Assembly (NCBI GenBank): GCA_037013495.1
Contig: CM072808.1
Location: forward strand, 45,680,068 to 45,744,067
Direction of reading: 5' to 3'
Source of the DNA: Hippophae tibetana
Taxonomy: Eukaryota > Streptophyta > Magnoliopsida > Rosales > Elaeagnaceae
Length of the DNA: 64,000 nucleotides
Positions within the stretch are counted from its first letter, which is position 1. Each line of letters begins with the position of its first letter. Positions 15,601-29,700 of this stretch are shown here, in pieces. Under the pieces are notes generated by a model that searched no databases, was not told the DNA's origin, and saw nothing but the letters and a program-made list of their open reading frames with translations. A program made the translations under genes and the position numbers.

Positions 15601-16160
15601 TTATAATATATATATTTATAATCGTATCAATTGCGTAATCGTACATACCATTCCTAGGGAGTTTTTTTACAACAACAAAAATTTATAACAAAACAAAACA
15701 AAAAAAATACATCAACCAAGTGTAAAAAATAGACTTAGAACATCTTTTGCACAAAAATTATACTAAATTTTTATTCATCTCCAATCTATAAAATTAAACA
15801 TTACAAATATATATATATCTATATTTCTTTATAAAATAGAATATTTATTTTATTTTATTATCTCTATGTTGTATTTAGTAATTGTTTTTTACTAATTTTA
15901 TATCATATACTTATTTTTAATTTATTATACGTAATAAAAAATTTAACAATATTTTTTTTAAAATTGTACGAATAGTATTACATTGAATAAACAATATAGT
16001 TTGACACAATACTACTGATCATACCAAATTTGGTGTAAAAATTGATGTTTTGGTGCAAATTATAGTATGCTTACCTCCTCGAGTTTATATTTTAAAGTGA
16101 AAATATTGTAAGTCTTTTATTTATTGTAAAAATGACATTTAAATTATATATTTATTTTTG

Positions 16161-16322
16161 TGATAATTTAATCATATTATTATTAAAAAATGATGGTACA
16201 AGAACAAAAGTAATTTTGTTACAATTGTATTTAATAGAAATTGTTTTAAATTAAATAAATTAACTAAAATATATTTGTTCTTTTACTATCATTTTTTTTA
16301 ATAATAATAAGATTAAATTATT
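16161..16322. mobile_element. Hairpin MITE-like element
   Basis: Two inverted arms are nearly perfect. The left arm has AATTTAATCATATTATTATT then AAAAAATGATGGTACAAGAA; the complement of the right arm has AATTTAATCTTATTATTATT then AAAAAAAATGATAGTAAAAG. The arms are separated by about 45 bp. The core AACAAAAGTAATTTT resembles the hairpin at about 2928-3190, so the two may be one family. It is non-coding. Confidence 0.55.
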
Positions 16323-17760
16323 AAAAAAATAAATATAAAATCTAAATATTATTTTAAAAATAAGTATGAAATTTATAAGATAAAACACTGCAAAATTCAA
16401 ATAGAAGTGAGAAAAACGATTGAAGCTTACCATTACAGACCTAAACTGGTATGAGTCTTATCTTCAGATGACATTTTCCAAGTTATGCACTTTCATTTTT
16501 AAAGCTTCGCTACTTTTGAAATCAAAATTATTATTTTTACACGCCTTTCAAAAACATGACCAAAACAATATAAATCATGTTATGCTTTTAAAAACGATTT
16601 TGAATTATAAATACTGCTATTAAATATGGCTTGATTTTATTTTGTTTTTTATTTCAGAAATATACACTTTTTGCAAGGCTCGATACAGTAATTTTAAAAT
16701 TACATTAGTGATAAATATTATTTGAGATTTTAGCTCAGCCGTAAAAAAAAAACGAGATATAGAATATGGCTTGGTTTTGACTTCAAATGGAAGTGAAAAT
16801 GGGACGAGGTGAATCTAACCTAGGTGAAAGCATAAGGTCATACATGGCAAACAAAAAATTGCCTTGGATACATTCGTTAGAAGTTCTATGTAATTCTTCT
16901 GATTCTGTAGATTAAAAGGTTTAGAGTTGTATAGAGATAGATTATGAAAGATAATATTTTTTTAACATATGTTTTATTTTATATGGTATAAATTAAATCT
17001 GTTTTACCCATTAATATTCAAAATCATTTCTCCAATCAACATGGGGAAAAAACCCATACTGAAACATCAGAAAATGCAAACCACCATTGACATTTATTCA
17101 CAACTGACTTGTATAATTACAAATAAAAAGCAACTGCTGATTTTTACCCCTCAAAAAAGGAAAAAATATATATATATTTGATTAACTATGTACATCGGAC
17201 AGAGTGAACAAACATTTGATTCGTGCTTTTGTAAAAACAATGAATTTACACAATACCAACTTGTAAATCATATCAACAAGGAAAATATATACACACACAA
17301 TTGTATAATGTACATTATATGTTCAAAACTTCTGTCCACCAATTACTCTGACGGAAAAAAATATTTCCCAAAAAATGGTCGCAGCTGCAACTGAAAGCAA
17401 TACGAAATTAAGAATGTTGAGCATGACAACTTGAAATATCATATTAAAGGTATCCTACTTCAGAACGCAAAGAAATCGAAGCTTCGGAAATCAATTAAAC
17501 ACAGTATAGAGAACTAAAAAGGGTTCGATTCGACTTACATGATACATTGAGCTGCAAAGAAAACCGCAGTCGTCCATTGATTATCCCACTTTCTGTTGAA
17601 AAGTAAGATTTCTTGAGAATCTCAAATAATATTCGTACCCTGCATGTTAAAGATGACCCACAAAAAAAAAAGTAAAAAGTTAACACTTTTAAAAATGTTC
17701 GTTAGAGATTAAGCAAATGTTTGAACTGATTGGGCAAATAATAAATTAATGACCTTGCCA

Positions 17761-20700
17761 TCAGTTTTGTTCCCAAGGCTCAGAGGGACCCATATATTTT
17801 TCTATAGACTCTTTTTTACGCTCAGGATCAAGGCTGCAATCAGCAAAATTAGTTTTGAAATTCAAGGTATTAATAATAAAGGTTATCACTAACCATGTAA
17901 TCTCACTGCATACAAAACAAAATCAAGCACAAGGACAAACCTATTTCTGAAACCAAGAAAAGCACAATGTACAGCACTTGCACAAGCAGAAACTGGGGCT
18001 ACTGCAGCTGCAGGAACTGCCCGAACAGCAGTTGCAAAAGCAGAGCCAGCACTGGCACCACGCTGGTACCTTTTCAAAGGTGTTTGTACCAAGGCAGAAG
18101 CAGATTTTCCCAAGCCATCACTGAGGGTTTCATACGCCTGTGAATATTAACATGTCAACATTAACTCGTTTTCCAAAGACTCTTTCTTCTCCCTCCCTCT
18201 CTGAGCAAAATAATACATTAGCAGAAACATGCACAAGTACACACATCATTCCATCCGGGTAGCAATTAGCAATAAAGGATTCATGCTTTTTTTTAAAGCT
18301 TAAGAGAGAAGAATGATATATTCACAACCTCAAGGAAAATAGTAATTTTCACATCGAAACAATTTTCAGTTATTTAAAATAAAATTTAAAAATGTTTTTG
18401 GGTCATATGTAGTAGGAATTCAAACTAGCCATGTAAAAATTATTAGTTTCCTATAATTGTGGATTTATATTTTAGGAATATTAATCTTGTGTATATAGCT
18501 ATGATTTGTTGTGATTTCCTTTCCTTAACTAGTGTAAATTAGTTCTTAAAAATCAAGATCAAATAAGGATCTTTTTTACATGTCCTTGTGTATATATTTA
18601 TCCAAATTGTACCTAAGAAATAAATAAAAAAATTTCATTCTATTATGCTTCATGGTATCAAAACATGAATTATGAAACCTAATTTTTTTTCTTCAGATTT
18701 TTCACATTTCTAGTTTCTACCGAATTCTTAGTCTACTAATTGTTATCAGATTTTTTTTGCATTTCTCTGTCACCTCTCTGCAATCTATTTCTAACGATTT
18801 CTCTCTCTCGAACTCGCGTTCACCATGATTGACTCTGAGCACAACAATAAAAATCAAGCACTTCATGTGACTCAGTTACCTTCAACATCTTGAATAATAG
18901 ATTCAAGCGCACCGGATCACATGACAGGTGATAAATCATTGCTCTCAACTTATACTCCATGTTAGGATTATCACACAGTGCGTATTGCCAATAGTTCACA
19001 CTCAAGAGTTGTTAGAATAGGAACCATATATCTTTCACGCAATCTCATTATACACTCAGTATTCTTTGCACCTTATCTTGAGTGTAATCTAATCTTTGTA
19101 AGAAAATTAACCCATGATCTTCACCGTGAGACAATTTTTTAGCAAATTTTGTGTTTTTTAAGACTTGAATTCGAAGAAGATGATTAACAATGATGAACTT
19201 TGTGCAGGTTTGTATCTCCTCAAAGTACTCTTTTTTGTCCCAACTCAAATTAGTAATAATAAGAACAGTATTAGACCCCAATATTGGTCAGTTCAAAATC
19301 ATACGTCAATAAGTCAGTCCAATAAAACAAGTGCAATCATGTTGCGGTACTATCGTCTAGGTCATCAAAATTTCTTGTATTTGAAATGTTTATTTCCATC
19401 ATTATTCATTAATAAAGATGCAAAGTTATTTCAATGTGATGTCTACCAATTATCAAAGCATACTCAAAGTATATATGTCCCACGACCATACAAACCAATC
19501 CTCCCTTTTTCTCTTATCCATGGTAATATCAGGAAGTCAACCAAAATCTCTAATATTTCTAGAGCTAGGTGGCTTCTATTATTGGTTGATGATCATAAAC
19601 AATTAAGCTGGACCTTCCTCATGAAAGATAAATCTGAAACTAACCAAATCTTCAAAACAATTCGTATCATGATTTAAACTCAATTTCAAGCCAAAATTCA
19701 AGTCCTTAAAACTGATAATGCTCGAGATTTCTTCAAATCCATTCTCAGTCCTTATCTCCAATCTTATGAAATTATCCATTAAAACTCATGCGTGTCTCCT
19801 TAACAAAATGGTGTGGTAGAACACAAAAATCATCATGTATTTGAGGTTGCTCATTCATTACTGTTCCAGTCTAATGTAACTGAGAAATTCTAAAATGAAG
19901 TTGTCCTTACGACCACCTATCTCATTAATAAAATGCCCTCACGTGATCTCAAATTCAAAACTTTAATGCAATCACTTTTTTATCTTTATCCAAACTCACC
20001 TGCTACATTCCCAAATTCTTCTTAAATTTTTGGATACACTATGTTTATTCATATTCACCCTCATAGTCGAGCTAAGCTTGATGAACGAGCACTTAAATGC
20101 ATCTTCATTGGATACACACCAAACAAGAAGGGATATAAATGTTTTTCTCCTCTCACCAAAAAGACTTATCACATCATGAATATCACCTTCTTTGAAGATA
20201 AACCATTTTTTTCCCACTTTCATAATTTAGGAGGAGACAAACATGCATGAATCACAAAATTGGGATTGGAGTTCTCTCATTGATCCGATACAAAGTTCAA
20301 GTTCACTCAATTCAATTCTTCACTTACCTAACTTAGAGTCTCCGTCACCTTCAAACCCTCAAATAGGAGCTGACTTTCCAAATACATTTGAGTCACTCAA
20401 TTCACCATCAGATAAGTCAGATATATACCCAAAACATCTCCACCTTCTTGATGAGACATTAAAAGTCTATACTTGGAGAAAACAACCTCAACAACCTGTT
20501 CAAAATCAACAAAACTTGGAGTCTAATCCGAACTCAACAATTTTTGAATTAGCACAAGGTAAGGCTAAACCTAACACAAAATACAGTATTGAAAATGTGA
20601 CAAAATATGATCAAGACTTATCTCTACCTATTGCTCAGAGAAAGGGAGTTCCCTCATGTACACAACATCATATCCGCAACTATATGTTCTACTCCAAACT

Positions 20701-23700
20701 TTTCCAAAAATTCAAAGCATTTGCGACTACTTTAGACAAAATCTAGATTCCCAGAACAGTTCATAACGCATTAAAATTTTCTGAATGGAGAGCTGCTGCA
20801 CTAGAAGAATTTCATGCCATTAAGAAGAATAGCACATGGATCCTAACAACTCTACCACCTAGAAAACAAACAGTTGGGTGCAAGTGGATTTTCTCAGTAA
20901 AATAAAAGGTTGATGTAGTATTGAACAGTTTAAAGCCCGCTTGGTAGCCAAGGGCTACATTTAATCATATAGAATTGACTACCAAGAAACATTTGCTCTT
21001 GTGGCCAAACTCAGTACAGTAAGTGTTTTATTATCCATTGCTATGAATCAAGATTGGCCTTTATTTCAACTTGATATGAAAGATGCATTTTTGGAAACTT
21101 AGTAGAAATATATATGGATATACCTCCCTAGGTTTGAAATTAATTGTACCTGAGGCAAAGTTTGTAGGCTTCAAAAGTCACTGTAACAATCGTCCCTTGC
21201 GTGGTTTAACAAATTTACAAGGATGTTACAACAAGATGGCTACTTACAATCTTAAGCTGATCATACTCTTTTCATCAAACACTTCCCCAACGGTAAGATT
21301 ACTGTATTAATAATATATGTTGATGATATAGTTCTCACGGAAAATTATGAAGAGGAAATAAGGGCACTTAAGCTTCTCTTATCCAAAAAGTTTGAAATCA
21401 AAGACTTGGACATCTTAAGTATTTTTTAGGAATAGAAGTGGCTAGATAAAGGGAATTTCAATTTTCCAACGAAAGTATGTCTTAGATCTCTTAAAAGAAA
21501 CAAGTATGAGTTGGTGTAGGCCAGTAGACACTCTTATGGACCCTAACACAAAGTTGAAACCTCGAATTGAAGAAATGGTTGTGGATAAAGGATAATATCA
21601 ACGCTTAGTAGGGAAGTTGATCTATTTGACTCACACGTGTCGGATATAAGTTTTGCGGTGAATCTTGTTAATCAATTTCTAAGTAATCCTTCAGAAACAC
21701 ACATGAAGGCAGTTTACCGTAGTCTTAAATATCTTAAGAAGGACCCTGGAAAGGGACTAATGTTCAAAAAGATGTTTTATCACTCCTTAGAGGTCTACAC
21801 GATTGCAAATTGGGCTAGATCTCCCATTGACCGAAAATCAAATTCAAGGTATTGCTCATATGTATAGAGAAATTTAGCGGCATGTCAGAGTAAAAAGCAA
21901 CAAGTGGTGGCACATAGTAGTGCTGAGGCAAAATTTCGAGCCTTAGCTCAGAATATTTGTTAAGGAATTTAGTTAAAATGGCTACTGGATGAACTCAAAG
22001 TTAGCATTTCTAGTCCTATAAATATGATGTATAGTTATAGTTATTGCCAAGAACCTTGTCCATTATGATAGGACAAAGCATGTTGAGATCGACTGACACT
22101 TCATTAGCGAAAAAAATAGAAAGCGATATTATATCACCGAAGCATTTTCATTTCGACTTCAAGCAGCAGACATCCTCACAAAAGCACTCTTTCGTACGAA
22201 CTTCATTGAGCTAAGTTCTAAACTTGATTTAATGAGAATATATCGCTTAACTTTTGGGGGGGGGGGGGGGGAGGGGGTGTAGGAATTCAACTAACCACAT
22301 ATAAAAATTGTTAGTTTCTTATAATTGTGGATTTATATTTTAAGGGTATTAATCTTGTGTATATAGTTATGATTTGCTATGATTTACTTTCCTTAAGTAG
22401 TGTAAATTAATTCCTAAAAATCAAGATCAAATTAGGATCTTTTTCACAGATACTTGTGTATATATATGTATCCAAATTTTACATAAGAAATAATAATAAA
22501 AATAATTCCCATTCCATTCTACTTCATATGTCACATAATCCCCAAGGTTCTGCAGCAGTCCTAGAAATTGTTACTCAAAATGATCACTAAAATAGCTGAG
22601 ATTAATTGATTTCTCTAGGCTCTTGTTTTGCAAATATATATATATAGCTAAAAACTTTATACTGTATCTTTAATCATAAGAGGAATTCTAACACCACCCG
22701 GTAGACTTAAATTATTCTTGGCAGCTAAGTAGCACGAATCAGACATCAATCACTAGATTCATTTGACATTAAAAAGATTAATGCCTCCTCAAAGTTGTAA
22801 ATGCAATGATTACTGTTCAAATTATCATCTCTTTGCACTCAGCTAATAGCTGGGAAACTGATAACGGAAAGTTAGCTGGCTTGGCATACATGTGCTCATT
22901 GTTGAAAGAAATGGTGTCATTTATCATGTATGAGGTCATTGCACTACTAGATTCTAACATAATTTGGAGCTTCCCAAAACTGAAATCCAATTATCACAAA
23001 AGGTCTGGACAAACAAACAAGCTTCCAAAAGAGTGAAATTCAGACACAATAGCTCAAAAATACAATTGTACCAGAGAGAGAATAGCAAAATGCAAATACT
23101 CACTCGTTGAATTCCTTGTTGAGCATCTTTAGGCTGGTTAGATCTAACTTTTCCTTTGTTTCTACTAGGTATTGACAATGGTACAGAAGGAGCAATTGTG
23201 GTACACACATATTCTGCTTGGAGCAAAATATCGTGTGCGCCAGCTGCCAAATGTACTCCAAGTGCAACAGTTTCAAGAGAAATACTTCTAAGAAATGCAG
23301 CTGTACCTGTAAAAGGAAGTTGCTTCAAGTAAATGCCAAGATCATTACTCTATCAAGATAATACTCGGAATGAAGAGAAAAACTTGGTAATCAAAGCCTA
23401 TAAGAGAAGATACACCCACACAATGTTGGGAAGGATTTTTGTATGACCACAATTAATGGGTATTAGCATATAGTTGAATAATGCTAAGTTAAATACAATA
23501 CTAATTTTGATAGAATAATTTGTAGCTTTTACAATCGATATTAAATATATTATGAGTAATTTACAAACAATAAATCCTTCAACCTATTACAACTCCATAA
23601 GACATGACTTTCCATGCTCTCAACCATCATTTGAATGAAAAACATTGACTAAATTTAACTTGTTCAATATATTTACCTCTTTGCATTCCTTTGAGTACTC

Positions 23701-26700
23701 TCTTATCCTTCCTATAGTTCTCAACTGGCATAGAAACAAGCTTGGCAACACCAGCAGCAACAGCAACCAATGAACGGACGGTAGGAAGGCCTCGTAATAT
23801 TTTATGAATCTGTGTAAGAATTATAATTACTACTTATGAACACGCTATGGTGTTGGCAAAAGAACCAGGAAGCAGGAAGACTACTATTACAACCTGATTT
23901 TGAGAAATATCTTCCAACCACTCCCCTGCAATTGTTTCACATACATTGCCCCAGCCATATATACCAGCAGCATGCACATGCTTGAGCTGCAGCTCAACTC
24001 CCTGCATAAATTGCAACATAAGAGTGATGTTTTACTTATATTCAAAGTCAAAAGAGGTCTTATTGTAAATGACGAAACTCCAGCCTCATAGAGGGGCGTG
24101 ATTATTTTCAGTTATCATAAATAAATGATGACAGATATAAGATTTTGAAAATTTAATTGAGTGAAAAAATAATAATATTATTCATTTCCATTACTCTTTT
24201 CATCATGCCTGTGATAATCTAATTGCATTTTGATATACAAAGCATGGAGATTACTCAATTTGAACTTGTTCTTATGCGAGAAATAATGGTTATGAAGCCC
24301 ATCAGCAAATTAAAACAATGAAAGATTATTCTCAGTTTCTTATAAGTTTTAATTGGATAGCTTATGTATCCTAGTTATAGCTGGCGTTTTGTAATGCATA
24401 GCTATTATATGGTATAAGCTTGATGCTTTCTTGTGAAAGTGGACTACTAATCCCCTTTTACTTTTGTAATAATTACATATATAAATATCTTATATGTTTC
24501 TTGTATTTTTTATTATTAAAAAAAGAGAGCCTGAAGTGCCAACGTTAAACCATCTTGCCCCTAAGATAAGGTATCCAATAGAAAGTGTTGAGGGCCCTCA
24601 CGCCAAACTAATAATACAAGTAACATCAACAAAAAAGTCCTTAAAGTTTACCTTCCAAGGTACAAGATTAACAAGTTCTGCATACTTCCCACCTCTCAAT
24701 GCAGCTAGATCAACACAGCGAGGAATGTAGTCAACCCGAATAAAAACAGGCCATATATCAAAGTTCTGAAAATGAATAAACAAGTAATCAACATAACATC
24801 CTGAAAAAAAAAGTATGACATCCAAACAGCTAAACAGAAAATATGTAACAGAGACAAATCAAACATCCAAATAAACACCAATCCCCAAAATTACTAATCA
24901 AAGAGTTGCATGCTGCATCATCAATTGAAGTTCAAACAACATAGACTATGCAGAGGAAATAAAAAACAATTGGTTGAAAAAGTCAAGATATGTGAATGTT
25001 TAAATAGGAAGCATGGCTAATAATGCAGCTTCCACACAGGAACCAATCCACTCTTTATGCATTGTAAAGGAGCACCTGTACATTGAAGCTTACATAGTCA
25101 TACATAATACCATTTTTCCTCGACTCATTCTCAGCTCCAAAGGATCGATCAATTCCCCATAATTTTAGTCCCCAGGTTCGATCAATTATAAAATGCACTA
25201 AAATTAAAAGTACCATCAATAAGGACAAAAAAACACAACTTTTGGGAGTGGATGATAATTGAAAAATAATAGTGTCAACATTGGTGTGATTTCTTCATTA
25301 TTTGCCAAACCTAGGGATACAAGGCTGATATTAATAATTATTTTTAAAGGTAGGCTGATAACTGACCAAACCTGGAAGAGATTATTGATATTTACCAGAA
25401 GATTCACTATATAGTTGTTGGCTAGTATCTCATACTATTCATTGTCATTTCTTTGAGGTTTTGTTATTGTACTTTTACCAGGTGTACTGAGTTCTGATTA
25501 TGGCTTGCAATAATAACAAGACAGAAACAAAAACAAATTAACCCAGCACTCTGGCAATATTTGTGATAAAGGGATTAGCAAAGTTGAATATTGTATCTCT
25601 CTCATCAACTCATAAATATATTAGGCTTACTGCTATCTAATCATGTTTTCAGTAAATTATAATTATCAATGAGAGCTCCCACACGAAGTTCTCGAAAAAA
25701 AATCATAGTTCAACTGAAGGCAATAACACAATATACGGAGAAGAGAGCTGGACCCACAGGTCAAACACGAAAAGATCAATTATTTTTTTAAAGGAAGCAA
25801 CAGAGTTTTGTTGATATAAAATGATAAATAAAAAAATCAATAGCAGCATTATATTGGTAATATGGTTAGAGAAATTCCACGCATCTCACCTGAAAATAAG
25901 GAAGAAATGCCTCTTCTTTAATGGTGTGCCATGCAAGATTGTTACCCATCACTGATAACTTTGACATGTCTGGATTTTCATAATGACCTGGAGACCGATC
26001 GACTGATGAGTCATTCCACCCAAAAAAGCTGATGAGAAAATCAAGCTGGGACTGATGAAGATGCAATAATATGGGAAGGCAAGCAATGTGCAACCTGAAA
26101 GGTGGAGAAAATACAACATCCAGCATTCAGCTAAAACTATTCTATAATCTCTTTTCTCTAAGCAAAACTTACAGAAAGAGAAATGCTATTAAGCCAGCTA
26201 TAATTGTTGAGCAAGCCTAAAAAATATTAATTTTAAAAAAGCAAACAAATTATATAATATCATTAAAATATGACTATAAAGTCAACAATTCCTTAGAACT
26301 CGTAAAAATATATCTTTTGGCCTTCCTCAAGGTTAACAAACTATCCAATTTAAATCTGTGATTTCTCTTTTGACAACTTATTGTTACTTATGCACGTACA
26401 AACAAAATAATAACAATAAGAACAGGAATACTAATAACAAGAAAACAAAAGCAATAGCTACAACAATATCAATACCAATATTAGCAACAACCAAAAAAAA
26501 TACCCAATATCAATACCAACATCAACAACAATAATAACAAGATTCCTCTGGAGCAATTTAATAGACTTGGTATTGCAATACTAACATAATGACAAAAAAC
26601 TAGCACAATAAATTTACCGGTACTCTTCAAGAGGAGTTAAAGGATCTGGCCTGACAGCTTCTAACTCCATCTTGAATGCTTTGGAAAAGGATCTCCTAGG

Positions 26701-29700
26701 GTGATCCTTTGAATGATAATCTCCCAGCACCTTGCAATTTAAAAGTAAAGCTCTTATAAATCTTATTTTGTAAGGAACTTTAAAAAATTTATAAAATGTT
26801 ACAACAAAAATTACCAGGGTCCAAGGAGCATCTCTACTCCTGTCATATAGATGAAAATCTTGAACTGCAAGAGAGAGTCTGGAGACATGTAATCCACCAA
26901 CTGGAAACATCTCATATTGAATTTCCATCCCAGAGAGTGAAAGTTCTAGACATGTACTTGTATCCCTTCCACTAGTATCTGCAGATTCTTGACAACTATC
27001 CTGGTACTTATGCGAATCAACACCAGCATACATTCTCCATCTCACATCAATGTTTTTAAGAAATACACATCCAGTAGGCCCCGTGAACCCGCTGGCTTTT
27101 ATACTGTCACTGTTAGTAGGATAAAGCTTGTGAGTGCAAGTACTGTCGCCCTTCTTTGATATGTGATCTTCTACAATTTTGAAAGTGGTATCTGGATACC
27201 ATCCACTGTTTTCCCATTCTAGATCTGTAATGACATTACCGGAATTGCATACATGAAAATCATTTAATGGTTGTCTGGCAATAGGTGGTTCTGAGAGAGG
27301 TTGTAACTCTGGTAAACAATAGCCTTCTAATAACTCTAATATGTTCTCCTCCTTCAAAGCAGGGATATGACTCCTCTCTAATCCTGCTACAGGCACTGAA
27401 CCATCAAAGGATAGACCAGGGGAAAGACTATCATGACTGCCAATACTAAGGCAGCCCCCTTCTCCAGAACAGCTTTCATCGAGTAAATTGTGAACTTGTG
27501 ATTCAGAACAATCATATTGGCACATTTGACCTCCATCTACATGAAATGCATCTTCACATGTCTCATTCAGTATCCCAACTTCAGGTTCACTTTGTGTAGC
27601 CACATGTGAAGACCGAACACAAGAAGACGATGCTTTTGTATCATTGTAAAATAAGCTATTATCTTCCTTTAAACCTTTTCTCTCATGCTCCTCCTGAGCT
27701 TTAATCCATCTGGTCTCCAAGTGCACCACTGATTCCTCAATATCAGGGGCAAACAGCTTTTGAAGTTGAGCAGCCAAACGTATGATACTATAAGTGGTGT
27801 TGGAACAAGTTTCCATGTAAATGTGAGATTTAGGACAATCTACCTCCCATAGAATGCCATTCTCATAATTGGTTCTCAAAATTGCTTCAACCAAGGCCTC
27901 TTGGGCAATTTTAACATATCCAACTTTCCGAAGATATTTGGTATTGTAACTACAACCAACATCCTCTATCCCTGACACTGTTCGAAGAAGAATCCCCAGA
28001 TCTTCCACTCTAATTCTGTACTCTTTTTCCACTGCCCCCCTGAAACACGAATTTGACAAAGTCAAAGAAGATGCAGCCAAAAGACAAGCAACTTGGTCTA
28101 TACTCTTCTCTTCTTTAACATTTGAAAATTCAAACTCAGAATCTAAAGTGCCATTCTTGACCACTAAATTCTTCACGTATGGCTCATAACTCAATCCAAC
28201 ATCAACAAGATTAAGAATAAAAGAAGCTCCAAAAGGCATATCCGAGTCCCTTTTCTGGCTACAATTCTCAGCTGCATGTTCATTTTCACCACAGGGAACA
28301 CTGAAAAAAGAGATTATTGCATCTATCCAGTCCAAGCGACCACCTACTCCAACAACTGTGCCACCTTTGACAGTAACAGATGTAAAACCATGGGAGATCT
28401 CAGGCTCCCAGAAATATACAGTATCAGAACCAGCCAACCGAGATGACAATACATTTGATCCTCCTCCGTCACCACGTTTCATTGTAGAGTTGCTACAAGA
28501 TATCAACAGAAACTCTTGATTAGGAGCACTGGTGATGGAACCCCACAATTTACCTTCACTATGTGCTATCCAAAAGAAATTGCCCCCTTTAATACCTCCA
28601 ACGTTGAAAGTGGACAACAAAGTGAACTTCTCAACTTGCAGTCTTAGACAATACCACGACCCAGGAAGTTCAATCTGGATTGAGCTTTTGATGTTGTCCT
28701 TTACATCTGGGCTAATTAATATCTCTACAGCATCACAGTTCAGAAAAAAAGATATCTGAGACATGGAAGTTTCTTCCTTAACATTGATTTCATCATAAGC
28801 CACAAATGATAGTTCCTTTGTCATCTGATCTAAAAGACTGGACAAGCTTTCATATTGAGAATGACCTAATTTTATTGTAACACTAGATAAATGGACATGT
28901 ACGAAAAATACAGAGCTCAATGTCATTTCTTCTACGGTTCGAGACTTAAAATCTTCCAGTTCTTTAATCGTAGAAACAGAAACAAATTCATAACCTTCTC
29001 CAACAAAATTATGACAGCTTTTTGATTCCTCAAAAGTAGCTAAGAACTTTGCTCTCTTTGCCACCCAAGGACCAGTTATGTGACCCTCTTGCAAAAAGAA
29101 ACTAATGACAGAATAAGAACTTATTCTACTGGTTAGGGAGAAAAATTTCTCTGCTGAAAATTTTGGCCTCAACACACTACTGGAGTTTGCAACAAAACCC
29201 TCCATTGCAGGAGTAACCAAAAAAATGTCAAGATTGCCAACGTTTAAATGCAAAGCTTGCATTCCAGTTGATAGATATCTTTCCCGTGAATTTGCACAAG
29301 ATCTTGGACCAGTGTCATGAATCATTTCCCCATCACCAGTGGTTAGAGATGAAAAATCAAGGGAGAGGAATTGATCCCGGGAAGAGAAGTCACTAATATC
29401 TTTGCCACTTTTGTTAGGGAAACAAAGAATAATCCTTGCATTAGGGACAAATATATTACCTTGCAAACTCTCTGATGGAGACAAAGTAGTAACACAAGGA
29501 CTGGAATGTCTTTGAAGATCCACCGGAGTTGTTCCAAATTGTACATTTGAGGCATTGGAATAAGACGCATCTTGTTCCTCAATAGGTTTCCCAACTTCCT
29601 TTGATAATTTTAGTAACATATTTAAGAAAGGTAAATCCAACCACAAAACAAAAGATGGGAACTTAACTGAAAAGGATGTTGGCTGCATTAGACTGCCATC

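Larger units (their letters stand above)
12489..17760. other. Intergenic: CCoAOMT promoter, AT-rich DNA, ATG2 3' end
   Basis: About 300 bp of CCoAOMT promoter lies at the left. The middle (about 12.8-17 kb) is AT-rich and I see no gene. The right end, about 17.4-17.76 kb, is probably the ATG2 3' untranslated region: a possible spliced 3' leader is suggested by AAG/GTCATT just after the stop and ACATGCAG/GGTACG at about 17640. Short open frames here (for example 16420-16623 and 17188-17394) show no domain. Confidence 0.6.
18411..22526 (+). mobile_element. Degenerate Ty1/Copia element in ATG2 intron 11, antisense to ATG2
   Basis: A 4,116-bp insertion flanked by a TATGT target duplication (18406-18410 and 22527-22531). 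LTRs are 18411-18652 and 22278-22526. The primer binding site starts TGGTATCAAAAC at 18653, a decayed tRNA-iMet complement. The polypurine tract just before the 3' LTR is an unusual long G run (about 22254-22277). The domain order protease, integrase, reverse transcriptase, RNase H places it in Copia. Gag is essentially missing: only about 240 bp lie between the 5' LTR and the protease motif. Multiple stops and frameshifts make it non-autonomous. The LTRs differ at many sites, so it is not recent. Confidence 0.93.

Noticed and set aside
17495-17686. Small gene next to the ATG2 stop codon
   Set aside because: It fits a spliced ATG2 3' untranslated region better and the peptide has no domain.
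28532-28759. Antisense open frames within ATG2 exons
   Set aside because: They are shadows of the strongly coding minus strand; none has a recognisable motif.
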